Positions 57,234 through 64,000 of a DNA stretch of 64,000 bases are shown here, piece after piece. Position 1 is the stretch's first letter; every line of letters begins with the position of its first letter. The stretch spans positions 1 to 64,000 of the forward strand of contig JAUYRP010000031.1 of NCBI GenBank assembly GCA_030696695.1, given 5' to 3'. Under the pieces are notes generated by a model. The model saw only the letters and a list, made by a program, of their open reading frames with translations. It did not search any database and was not told where the DNA came from. This stretch comes from Methylophilus sp. Lineage in GTDB: Bacteria; Pseudomonadota; Gammaproteobacteria; Burkholderiales; Methylophilaceae. The translations under genes were made by a program, and so were the position numbers.

Positions 57234-57716
57234 ATGGCAGTAAATCAAATTCCAGTCACAGTGATTGGTGCAGAACTTTTAAAAGAAGAGTTGCAGCGTT
57301 TACGTTCGGTAGATCGTCCAAATATAATTCAAGCGATTGCAGAAGCTCGTGCTCAAGGTGATTTGTCTGAGAATGCTGAGTATGAATCTGCCAAAGAGCG
57401 TCAGAGCTTTATTGAAGGTAGGATTGCTGAGTTAGAAAGTAAATTATCCAATTTACAAGTCATTGATCCCAAAACGCTCAATGCCGAAGGCCGTGTGGTA
57501 TTCGGTGCCACAGTACGTTTTGAAGATTTAGATTCGGGCGATACGAAAATCTACCAAATCGTTGGGGAAGATGAAGCGGACATTAAAGGCGGAAAAATCT
57601 CAGTCGGTTCCCCAATTGCGCGTGCTTTGATAGGTAAGTCCGAAGGTGAAATCGCAGAAGTGTTATCTCCTGGCGGCGTGAAAGAGTGCGAAATTATTGA
57701 AGTGCTTTATATTTAG
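57234..57716 (+). CDS. greA: Transcription elongation factor GreA
   Basis: A 160-residue Gre factor: N-terminal coiled-coil hairpin whose tip carries the catalytic acidic residues in [22 protein letters not shown], and a C-terminal FKBP-like domain ([33 protein letters not shown]). It rescues backtracked RNA polymerase by stimulating transcript cleavage. AAGG precedes the ATG. Sits after carB as in many proteobacteria. Confidence 0.96.
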   Translation: MAVNQIPVTVIGAELLKEELQRLRSVDRPNIIQAIAEARAQGDLSENAEYESAKERQSFIEGRIAELESKLSNLQVIDPKTLNAEGRVVFGATVRFEDLDSGDTKIYQIVGEDEADIKGGKISVGSPIARALIGKSEGEIAEVLSPGGVKECEIIEVLYI

Positions 57717-57731
57717 TTACCAGAAGATACG

Positions 57732-58169
57732 ATGTCAAAAAAACTTACATTAATAGTGATTACCTTATGGGTAGGCGCGCTCTGGATGACTGGATTGAGT
57801 GCTTATTTGCTATTTGATACTTTGCAAGATAAACAAATGGCAGGTCGACTTGCGGGTAAATTGTTTTTAGTGGTGAGTTATATTGGTATTGCTAGTGCGT
57901 TTTATTTATTGATACAACGCTTAACAGAGTTTGGTACTGCTGCACTTAAACAAAGTTACTTTTGGGCAGCGTTTGTGATGTTATTACTGGTATTGGCTGG
58001 CCATTTTGGTATTCAGCCTTTATTAGCACAGCTAAAAACCGCCGCGATGCCAAATGACGTTATGCATAGTGTGTTTGCAAGCAGATTCAGTACTTGGCAC
58101 GGTGTGGCCAGTGTGGCTTATGTGGTGGAATGTTTGCTAGGATTTGTGCTGGTGCTCAGAGTACGTTAA
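57732..58169 (+). CDS. DUF4149 inner-membrane protein
   Basis: A 145-residue protein with four hydrophobic segments (about 5-25, 45-62, 77-95, 122-142) that matches the DUF4149 family: ITLWVGALWMTGLSAYLLFDTL at the N-terminus and FSTWHGVASVAYVVECLLG near the end. No function established. It follows greA by 15 bp, a conserved beta-proteobacterial neighbourhood next to yhbY and rlmE. Confidence 0.8.
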   Translation: MSKKLTLIVITLWVGALWMTGLSAYLLFDTLQDKQMAGRLAGKLFLVVSYIGIASAFYLLIQRLTEFGTAALKQSYFWAAFVMLLLVLAGHFGIQPLLAQLKTAAMPNDVMHSVFASRFSTWHGVASVAYVVECLLGFVLVLRVR

Positions 58170-58200
58170 CGCACTCTGGAGCGCTCAAAATCTGATGTAA

Positions 58201-58518
58201 CTAGCGTTTGGGAATCACTACTTTAGCGGATTCTTTGATGGTTGTGCTCGGGCGGTAGAACACAAGTTGTTTTCCAATATGGTGCACTGCAACTGCTTGT
58301 GTTTTGTTGCAAATTTCAGTGTAGATAGCTTTACGCGCTTCGCGGTCATCACCTGCAACTTGCACTTTAATCAGTTCATGTGCATTTAGGTTGAGTTCAA
58401 TCTCTTTGATTACATTCTCTGTGAGCCCTTGATTGCCTATCATGACAACAGGGCTTAAGCTGTGGGCAAGGCCACGTAAATGTGCGATTTGTTTGGTATT
58501 CAGTTGCATAATGGTCAT
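58201..58518 (-). CDS. yhbY: YhbY family RNA-binding protein (CRM domain)
   Basis: A 105-residue CRM-domain protein: LRGLAHSLSPVVMIGNQGLTENVIKEIELNLNAHELIKVQ and the GxxG RNA-binding loop region, then VHHIGKQLVFYRPS. Binds the ribosome large-subunit assembly intermediates. Divergent from rlmE, a conserved pairing. The first Met (MTIMQLNTK) and the fourth are both possible starts; neither has a strong Shine-Dalgarno. Confidence 0.92.
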   Translation of the reverse strand: MTIMQLNTKQIAHLRGLAHSLSPVVMIGNQGLTENVIKEIELNLNAHELIKVQVAGDDREARKAIYTEICNKTQAVAVHHIGKQLVFYRPSTTIKESAKVVIPKR

Positions 58519-58563
58519 TTCTATTCAATAGTTAATATTTTATCACGAAGCAGTCAATTCCCT

Positions 58564-59181
58564 ATGAAACCATCCAGAACAAGTAAAGCATGGATGCAAG
58601 AGCACCTCAACGACCCTTATGTGAAAATGGCGCAGAAGGATGGCTATCGCGCGCGCGCGGCATATAAACTGATTGAAATTGACGACAAAGATAAACTGAT
58701 TAAACCGGGTATGACTGTAGTGGACTTAGGCTCAACGCCTGGAAGCTGGTCTCAAGTAGTTGCGCAACGTTTAAAAGGCCAAGGCCGTATTATTGCGCTG
58801 GATATTTTAGACATGCACCCAATTGCACAAGTCGAATTTATTCAAGGCGATTTTCGTGAAGAAGCGGTGCTCAAACAGCTAGAAGCGACGTTAAATAATA
58901 AGTTGGTTGACCTTGTAATTGCTGACATGGCCCCCAATATAAGTGGAGTAAAAGATGTAGACCAAGCCGGTGCGGCTTATTTGACGGAGTTAGCTTTAGA
59001 TTTTAGTCAGACTTGGTTGAAACCAGGTGGTAACTTCTTGGTCAAAGTGTTTATCGGAAGTGGGTTTGATGATTTGGTGAAAGTCATGCGTGGGCAATTT
59101 GAAAAAGTGGTCACACGCAAACCAAAGGCATCGCGCGACCGAAGTAGTGAAGTGTACCTGCTGGGCTTGAAACGCAAATAA
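58564..59181 (+). CDS. rlmE: 23S rRNA 2'-O-ribose methyltransferase RlmE (FtsJ/RrmJ)
   Basis: A 205-residue FtsJ-type methyltransferase modifying U2552 of 23S rRNA. Seen: SKAWMQEHLNDPYVKMAQ, YRARAAYKLIEID with the catalytic Lys, VVDLGSTPGSWSQV (SAM motif), IADMAPNISG with the catalytic Asp, GNFLVKVFIGSGFD. The track begins 28 codons upstream in the yhbY divergent region; MKPSRTSKAW at 58564 is the family start. Upstream of ftsH as in E. coli. Confidence 0.95.
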   Translation: MKPSRTSKAWMQEHLNDPYVKMAQKDGYRARAAYKLIEIDDKDKLIKPGMTVVDLGSTPGSWSQVVAQRLKGQGRIIALDILDMHPIAQVEFIQGDFREEAVLKQLEATLNNKLVDLVIADMAPNISGVKDVDQAGAAYLTELALDFSQTWLKPGGNFLVKVFIGSGFDDLVKVMRGQFEKVVTRKPKASRDRSSEVYLLGLKRK

Positions 59182-59298
59182 GGTTGTAAGTTGTTTGCTG
59201 TTAATAAACTGACATTCATTAACACTGTAGTTATGCAACATCATGCCGATAAAAAGGTATAAAATAATTTAATCCTGTACTTAGGTGAAGGAACACAA

Positions 59299-61191
59299 TT
59301 GAATAATATCGCAAAAAGTATTGCAATTTGGCTCGCTATTGCATTGGTCTTAATGACTGCCTTTAATCAATTTGGCGGCTCAACCAAGGCTGATAGCCAA
59401 GTGGTGTACTCTCAATTTATGCAAGAAGTCAAAGCAGGCAATATTGCGAAAGTACAAATTGATGGTCGTGTATTACGTGCGACTACACATCAAGGCAAAA
59501 ACTTCAACACCTATGCGCCTACCGACCCGTGGTTAGTCTCTGACTTGCTCAAAAATAATGTCATCGTGGAAGCCAAACCAGAAGAACAAGAATCACTCTT
59601 GATGAGTATTTTTGTGTCTTGGTTCCCAATGATTTTGCTTATTGGTGTGTGGATTTTCTTTATGCGCCAAATGCAAGGTGGTGGCAAAGGCGGTGGCCCA
59701 TTCTCATTTGGTAAAAGCAAAGCGCGCCAGTTAGATGAAAGCTCTAACCAAACTACATTTGCAGATGTGGCAGGTTGTGACGAAGCCAAAGAAGAAGTGA
59801 CTGAACTAGTCGATTTCTTGAAAGAACCAACTAAATTTCAAAAATTGGGTGGTCGTATCCCACGTGGTGTGTTGCTGGTGGGCCCTCCGGGTACTGGTAA
59901 AACTTTGTTAGCACGCGCCATTGCTGGTGAAGCTAAAGTGCCTTTCTTCTCAATTTCAGGTTCAGACTTTGTGGAAATGTTTGTGGGTGTAGGTGCTGCC
60001 CGCGTACGTGACATGTTTGAGACCGCCAAAAAGAATTCTCCTTGCATCATCTTTATTGACGAGATTGATGCGGTAGGTCGTAGCCGTGGTGCAGGTACTG
60101 GTGGTGGTAACGATGAGCGTGAGCAAACACTAAACCAATTATTGGTGGAGATGGACGGCTTTGAAGCGAGTTCTGGTGTGATTATTATTGCTGCGACTAA
60201 CCGTGCCGATGTACTCGATAAAGCGTTGTTGCGTCCGGGTCGTTTTGACCGTCAAGTGATGGTAGGTCTGCCCGACATTAAAGGCCGTGAACAAATCTTA
60301 TTGGTGCATATGCGTAAAGTGCCGATTGACCCAGATGTGAAAGCTGACATCATTGCGCGTGGTACACCAGGCTTTAGCGGTGCGGATTTGGCTAACTTGG
60401 TGAATGAGGCAGCGCTATTTGCCGCACGTCGCAATAAACGTACAGTCGATATGGCGGACTTTGAAGATGCGAAAGATAAAATCTTTATGGGTCCAGAACG
60501 TAAATCGATGGTGATGCGTGAAGAAGAGCGCCGTAACACGGCTTATCATGAGAGTGGTCACGCAGTGGTCGCTAAATTGTTACCTAAAGCAGATCCCGTG
60601 CACAAAGTGACTATTATGCCGCGCGGTTGGGCATTAGGTTTAACTTGGCAGCTGCCAGAGTTTGACCGCATTAGTAACTACAAAGATAAGATGCTAGAAG
60701 AAATTTCAATATTGTTCGGTGGCCGTATTGCAGAAGAGATTTTCATGCATCAAATGTCTACTGGCGCTTCTAATGACTTTGAGCGTGCGACTAAATTAGC
60801 ACGTGATATGGTGACTAAATACGGCATGTCTGATGCATTAGGCACCATGGTATATGCAGGCAATGAGCAGGATTCGTTCTTTGGCAGCATGAGCTCAAAA
60901 ACCGTTTCTGAAGCAACACAACAGAAAGTGGACGCAGAGATTCGCCGTATTTTAGATGAGCAATACGGCATTGCTCGTAAATTGTTGGAAGATAACCGCG
61001 ATAAAGTGGAAGCGATGACGGCTGCACTAATGGAGTTCGAAACCATTGATGCGGACCAGATTAATGACATCATGGCAGGAATACCAGTGCGTGCACCAAA
61101 ACCACGTCAAGCCAGCACTAAACCAACTTCTGGTGGTGGCTCTGGTGCCGTGGTGAATCCAGCACCACAACCAACAGCAAAAAATGACTAA
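59299..61191 (+). CDS. ftsH: ATP-dependent zinc metalloprotease FtsH
   Basis: A 630-residue membrane AAA+ protease: two membrane segments (about 5-22 and 98-116), Walker [17 protein letters not shown], Walker [16 protein letters not shown] region [20 protein letters not shown], and zinc motif [13 protein letters not shown]. Degrades membrane proteins and regulators such as LpxC and sigma-32, linking it to the LPS and heat-shock genes of this window. TTG start with GAAGGAA upstream. Confidence 0.97.
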   Translation: MNNIAKSIAIWLAIALVLMTAFNQFGGSTKADSQVVYSQFMQEVKAGNIAKVQIDGRVLRATTHQGKNFNTYAPTDPWLVSDLLKNNVIVEAKPEEQESLLMSIFVSWFPMILLIGVWIFFMRQMQGGGKGGGPFSFGKSKARQLDESSNQTTFADVAGCDEAKEEVTELVDFLKEPTKFQKLGGRIPRGVLLVGPPGTGKTLLARAIAGEAKVPFFSISGSDFVEMFVGVGAARVRDMFETAKKNSPCIIFIDEIDAVGRSRGAGTGGGNDEREQTLNQLLVEMDGFEASSGVIIIAATNRADVLDKALLRPGRFDRQVMVGLPDIKGREQILLVHMRKVPIDPDVKADIIARGTPGFSGADLANLVNEAALFAARRNKRTVDMADFEDAKDKIFMGPERKSMVMREEERRNTAYHESGHAVVAKLLPKADPVHKVTIMPRGWALGLTWQLPEFDRISNYKDKMLEEISILFGGRIAEEIFMHQMSTGASNDFERATKLARDMVTKYGMSDALGTMVYAGNEQDSFFGSMSSKTVSEATQQKVDAEIRRILDEQYGIARKLLEDNRDKVEAMTAALMEFETIDADQINDIMAGIPVRAPKPRQASTKPTSGGGSGAVVNPAPQPTAKND

Positions 61192-61209
61192 TTAACTTTT
61201 GTAGGATAC

Positions 61210-61248
61210 AAGGGTTGGCTAAATGTAAATTTAGGCCAACCCTTTTTT
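61210..61248 (+). terminator. Intrinsic terminator between ftsH and folP
   Basis: Stem AAGGGTTGGCTAAAT / ATTTAGGCCAACCCTT with one bulge and a four-base loop followed by TTTTTT. Strong terminator about 20 bp after ftsH. Confidence 0.88.
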
Positions 61249-61266
61249 ATTGATGGTAACTAATTG

Positions 61267-62106
61267 ATGATATTGCGCTCTGCACAATTTGACTTAACAC
61301 TGACCCGTCCACATGTGATGGGCATCGTGAATATTACGCCAGATTCATTTTCCGACGGGGGTAAATTCACCCATACCTCAGCCGCAGTTGAGCATGCGTT
61401 GAACTTGCTGAGGCAAGGGGCTGATATTCTCGATATCGGCGGAGAATCAACTAGGCCGAATGCAACACCAGTGAGCTTGCAAGAAGAGTTAGATCGGGTG
61501 ATTCCAGTCATTGAAGCATTGGCTGGTAAAATTTCTGTGCCTATTTCGATAGATACCTATAAACCAGAAGTGATGGCCGCTGCAATTCAAGCTGGGGCAA
61601 GTATGGTGAATGATGTGCGTGCTTTACAGGAAATTGGGGCATTAGAAGTGGTGGCAAAGTGTGATGTGGGTGTTTGCTTAATGCATATGCAGGGGACACC
61701 ACAAACGATGCAAGTAAACCCGATGTATGAAGATGTAGTGCAGGAGGTTAAAGTATTTCTGGCAGAACGCGTTGCAGCATGTATGGCAGCGGGTATGTCA
61801 AAAGATCGCATTGTATTAGATCCAGGGTTTGGCTTTGGCAAAACACGTGCTCATAACATTTTGTTGATACAAGAGTTAGCCGCCTTACAATCGCTAGGCT
61901 ATCCATTGTTGGTGGGTCTATCTCGAAAATCTGTACTTGGGCAAATGACAGGGCAAGATGTAGAGGCTCGATTGCATGCGAGTGTTGCTGCGGCGGTGAT
62001 TTCTGCCTTGAAAGGCGCTAAAATAGTGCGTGTGCATGATGTGAAAGCCACTGTAGAAGCGCTCAAAGTAGTGGCTGCAATAGATGAGCAACAGCAGGAC
62101 AACTAA
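61267..62106 (+). CDS. folP: Dihydropteroate synthase
   Basis: A 279-residue TIM-barrel enzyme that joins p-aminobenzoate to the pterin pyrophosphate in folate synthesis; target of sulfonamides. Signatures: VMGIVNITPDSFSDGGKF, DILDIGGESTRPNA, ISIDTYKPEV, VLDPGFGFGK and LVGLSRKSVLG. ATG at 61267 used; a TTG directly before it is the track start. Upstream of glmM as in E. coli. Confidence 0.96.
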   Translation: MILRSAQFDLTLTRPHVMGIVNITPDSFSDGGKFTHTSAAVEHALNLLRQGADILDIGGESTRPNATPVSLQEELDRVIPVIEALAGKISVPISIDTYKPEVMAAAIQAGASMVNDVRALQEIGALEVVAKCDVGVCLMHMQGTPQTMQVNPMYEDVVQEVKVFLAERVAACMAAGMSKDRIVLDPGFGFGKTRAHNILLIQELAALQSLGYPLLVGLSRKSVLGQMTGQDVEARLHASVAAAVISALKGAKIVRVHDVKATVEALKVVAAIDEQQQDN

Positions 62107-62135
62107 AACGATAACGATAAATAAGATGGGTAGAG

Positions 62136-63491
62136 ATGACTAAGCAATATTTTGGTACAGACGGCATTCGTGGCAAGGTGGGGGAGTCCGTGATTACGCC
62201 AGAGTTTGTCATGCGTTTGGGTTACGCGGCAGGCCGTGTGTTGGCAAAACGAGAGATGCTGCCTAAAGGCGTACGCCCAGCAGTATTAATTGGTAAGGAT
62301 ACGCGTATATCAGGTTATATGTTAGAAGCTGCACTTGAAGCGGGCTTGTCTGCTGCAGGGGTGGATGTATTGTTGACTGGCCCTATGCCAACGCCGGCAG
62401 TTGCTTATTTGACACGCGCTTTGCGCGCACAGGCGGGGATTGTGATTTCCGCCTCCCATAATCCTTACTATGACAACGGCATCAAGTTTTTCTCTAGCCA
62501 AGGCGCTAAATTACCAGATGATGTTGAGCATGCGATTGAGGCTGAGCTGGCGCGACCTATGCAAGTGATGGAATCTGCGCACTTGGGTAAAGCCAAGCGT
62601 GTGGATGATGCAGCTGGTCGTTATGTCGAATTTTGTAAAAGTACCTTTCCCAATCATCTCGATTTGCGTGGATTAAAAATCGTACTTGATTGCGCACATG
62701 GCGCAACCTACCATGTAGCACCTGACGTGTTTCATGAGTTAGGAGCAGAAGTCATTGCCATTGGAAACCAGCCTGATGGCATTAACATTAATGAGCAAGT
62801 TGGCTCTACCCACCCACAAGCTTTGCAAAAGGCAGTAATTGCACACCAAGCAGATTTAGGCATTGCGTTTGATGGTGATGGAGACCGTGTCATGATGGTC
62901 GACCAACAAGGGCAATTGCTAGATGGTGACCAATTACTCTACGTGATTGCATTGGGTTTATATGCCAAAGGCAAACTCAAAGGTGGCGTTGCGGGCACTT
63001 TGATGACTAACTTGGCATTGGAGCATGCGCTGCAAAAACACCAAATTCCGTTTGCACGTGCAAAGGTGGGCGATCGTTATGTGCTTGAATTGCTCAACGA
63101 GAAAAACTGGAAATTAGGTGGTGAAAATTCTGGTCACATTTTGACGCTGGACAAGCATACCAGCGGCGATGCCATCATTGCTGCATTGCAAGTCTTGCAG
63201 TCATTACGTGAAAGTGGAAAAACCTTGGCTGAGTTAGGTGCAGGGTTAACTTTGTATCCACAAGTGCTGATTAATGTGACGACTCCACACAAGTTAGACT
63301 TGAGTCATCAAGGCATTCAGGATTCTGTTAAAGCCGCTGAAACCACGCTTAACGGCACAGGTCGTGTCTTATTGCGGGCATCAGGCACTGAGCCAAAAAT
63401 TCGGGTGATGGTAGAAGGACAAGATGCAACATTGGTGCAGCAATTGGCTGAAAATATTGCAGCAGAAGTACGTGTTGCAGCTGGGGTTTAA
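62136..63491 (+). CDS. glmM: Phosphoglucosamine mutase
   Basis: A 451-residue alpha-D-phosphohexomutase converting glucosamine-6-phosphate to glucosamine-1-phosphate for UDP-GlcNAc, thus peptidoglycan and LPS. Catalytic phosphoserine in [17 protein letters not shown], Mg2+ loop [13 protein letters not shown], sugar loop LGGENSGH, phosphate loop [17 protein letters not shown]. Thirty bp after folP, likely co-transcribed. Confidence 0.97.
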   Translation: MTKQYFGTDGIRGKVGESVITPEFVMRLGYAAGRVLAKREMLPKGVRPAVLIGKDTRISGYMLEAALEAGLSAAGVDVLLTGPMPTPAVAYLTRALRAQAGIVISASHNPYYDNGIKFFSSQGAKLPDDVEHAIEAELARPMQVMESAHLGKAKRVDDAAGRYVEFCKSTFPNHLDLRGLKIVLDCAHGATYHVAPDVFHELGAEVIAIGNQPDGININEQVGSTHPQALQKAVIAHQADLGIAFDGDGDRVMMVDQQGQLLDGDQLLYVIALGLYAKGKLKGGVAGTLMTNLALEHALQKHQIPFARAKVGDRYVLELLNEKNWKLGGENSGHILTLDKHTSGDAIIAALQVLQSLRESGKTLAELGAGLTLYPQVLINVTTPHKLDLSHQGIQDSVKAAETTLNGTGRVLLRASGTEPKIRVMVEGQDATLVQQLAENIAAEVRVAAGV

Positions 63492-63595
63492 TACGAAACT
63501 GTATAGTTAGATTCAAAAAAAGTTCATCTCACTGTCACGCCTGCTTCACAGGCGACAAGCATGATGGCCTCATCAACAAGTGTCAGGAGTGGATG

Positions 63596-64000
63596 ATGGC
63601 CAACAAAATGCAAATGTACCTCAGTCGCATGCATGCAGTCGACAGTGATTTGTGTGTGCGTGTCAGTCATACCAATCAATACCGAGTAATCCGTGATGTA
63701 TTTAGAGCCGTAAGCCGATTAGGGGATGGCGTGTTTTGGTATGCACTTATGCTAGCCATTTTGGCGGTTAAACAAATGGATGGCTTGATGCCTGTGCTGC
63801 ACATGGCTTCCGCTGGCCTCACTGGTACGCTTATTTATAAATGGTTAAAGCATAAAACGCATCGCCCGCGTCCGTTTCAAGTGCGTCAAGATGTTTGGGT
63901 TGTTGGCAAGCCATTGGATCGTTTTAGTTTCCCCTCTGGCCATACTTTGCACGCAGTGGTGTTTGGCATGATCGCAATCGCATATTATCCAGTGCTTGCT
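63596..64000 (+). CDS. PAP2-family phosphatase (partial, cut by window end)
   Basis: An ORF not in the track because it runs off the window: 135 codons from an ATG with GGAG seven bases upstream (another ATG lies directly before it). Hydrophobic segments alternate with the phosphatidic acid phosphatase motifs KHKTHRPRPF (KX6RP) and SFPSGHTLHA (PSGH); the third motif SRxxxxxHxxxD would be beyond the end. Likely a membrane lipid or undecaprenyl pyrophosphate phosphatase. Confidence 0.85.
   Translation, partial: MANKMQMYLSRMHAVDSDLCVRVSHTNQYRVIRDVFRAVSRLGDGVFWYALMLAILAVKQMDGLMPVLHMASAGLTGTLIYKWLKHKTHRPRPFQVRQDVWVVGKPLDRFSFPSGHTLHAVVFGMIAIAYYPVLA

Noticed and set aside
63538-63556. Small GCCTG / CAGGC hairpin after glmM
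   Set aside because: Only six pairs and no T-run; too weak to call a terminator.

Overview
This window is chromosomal DNA of a Gram-negative bacterium, most likely a betaproteobacterium close to the methylotrophic Methylophilaceae (Methylotenera/Methylophilus-like). This is inferred from gene order (ftsY-ftsE-ftsX facing an M16 peptidase pair and rsmD; fur|bamE-dapB-carA-carB-greA-DUF4149|yhbY|rlmE-ftsH-folP-glmM), from adjacent edd and eda genes as in methylotrophs using a ribulose-monophosphate/Entner-Doudoroff route, from a full LPS core locus, and from fairly low GC. No rRNA, tRNA, IS element, phage or CRISPR array was recognised. TTG and GTG starts are common, and several ORF-track starts had to be moved to sites with a Shine-Dalgarno sequence.

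Layout. 1-4300: AT-rich accessory region with the tail of an unknown gene, a LysR/NhaR-type regulator, a minus-strand operon (SbtA-type bicarbonate transporter, PII-like SbtB-type protein, unknown membrane-anchored protein, MgtC), then about 800 bp of decayed DNA with a truncated exoribonuclease-like remnant. 4300-6640: lipoprotein and CNNM/CBS/CorC membrane protein, a broken cupin and an intact exported cupin. 6900-14800: ftsYEX, two M16 peptidases, rsmD, coaD, ferredoxin, gloA, small conserved ORF. 14900-19480: M23 peptidase, creD, creC, creB and an exported protein; a perfect CreB-type direct repeat lies in front of creD. 19690-23510: grpE, dnaK and dnaJ with two sigma-32-like promoters.

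23580-45060: LPS core biosynthesis in two main blocks. One holds waaC, waaG, waaP, lpxL, several atypical kinases including a two-domain kinase, a glycosyltransferase, a 2-oxoglutarate oxygenase and a NodU-type carbamoyltransferase. The other is the operon hldD-gmhA-hldE-waaF plus a polytopic glycosyltransferase and a GT2. Between them sit edd-eda, a HAD phosphatase, another kinase and an FkbM methyltransferase; 36.9-41 kb is visibly AT-rich.

45100-64000: housekeeping genes hemH, hrcA, nadK, recN, fur, a BamE-like lipoprotein with a C-terminal extra domain, dapB, carAB (with a terminator-like leader hairpin), greA, DUF4149, yhbY, rlmE, ftsH, folP, glmM, and a PAP2 phosphatase cut by the window end.

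Functionally the window joins envelope construction (heptose synthesis, core assembly, phosphorylation, probable carbamoylation, lipid A acylation, FtsEX/FtsY, BamE, CreBCD stress sensing, GlmM) with protein quality control (DnaK system, FtsH, HrcA). The best candidates for something little described are the SbtA/PII/MgtC cassette, the kinase-rich LPS-decoration cluster with its oxygenase, and the CreB-type sites.
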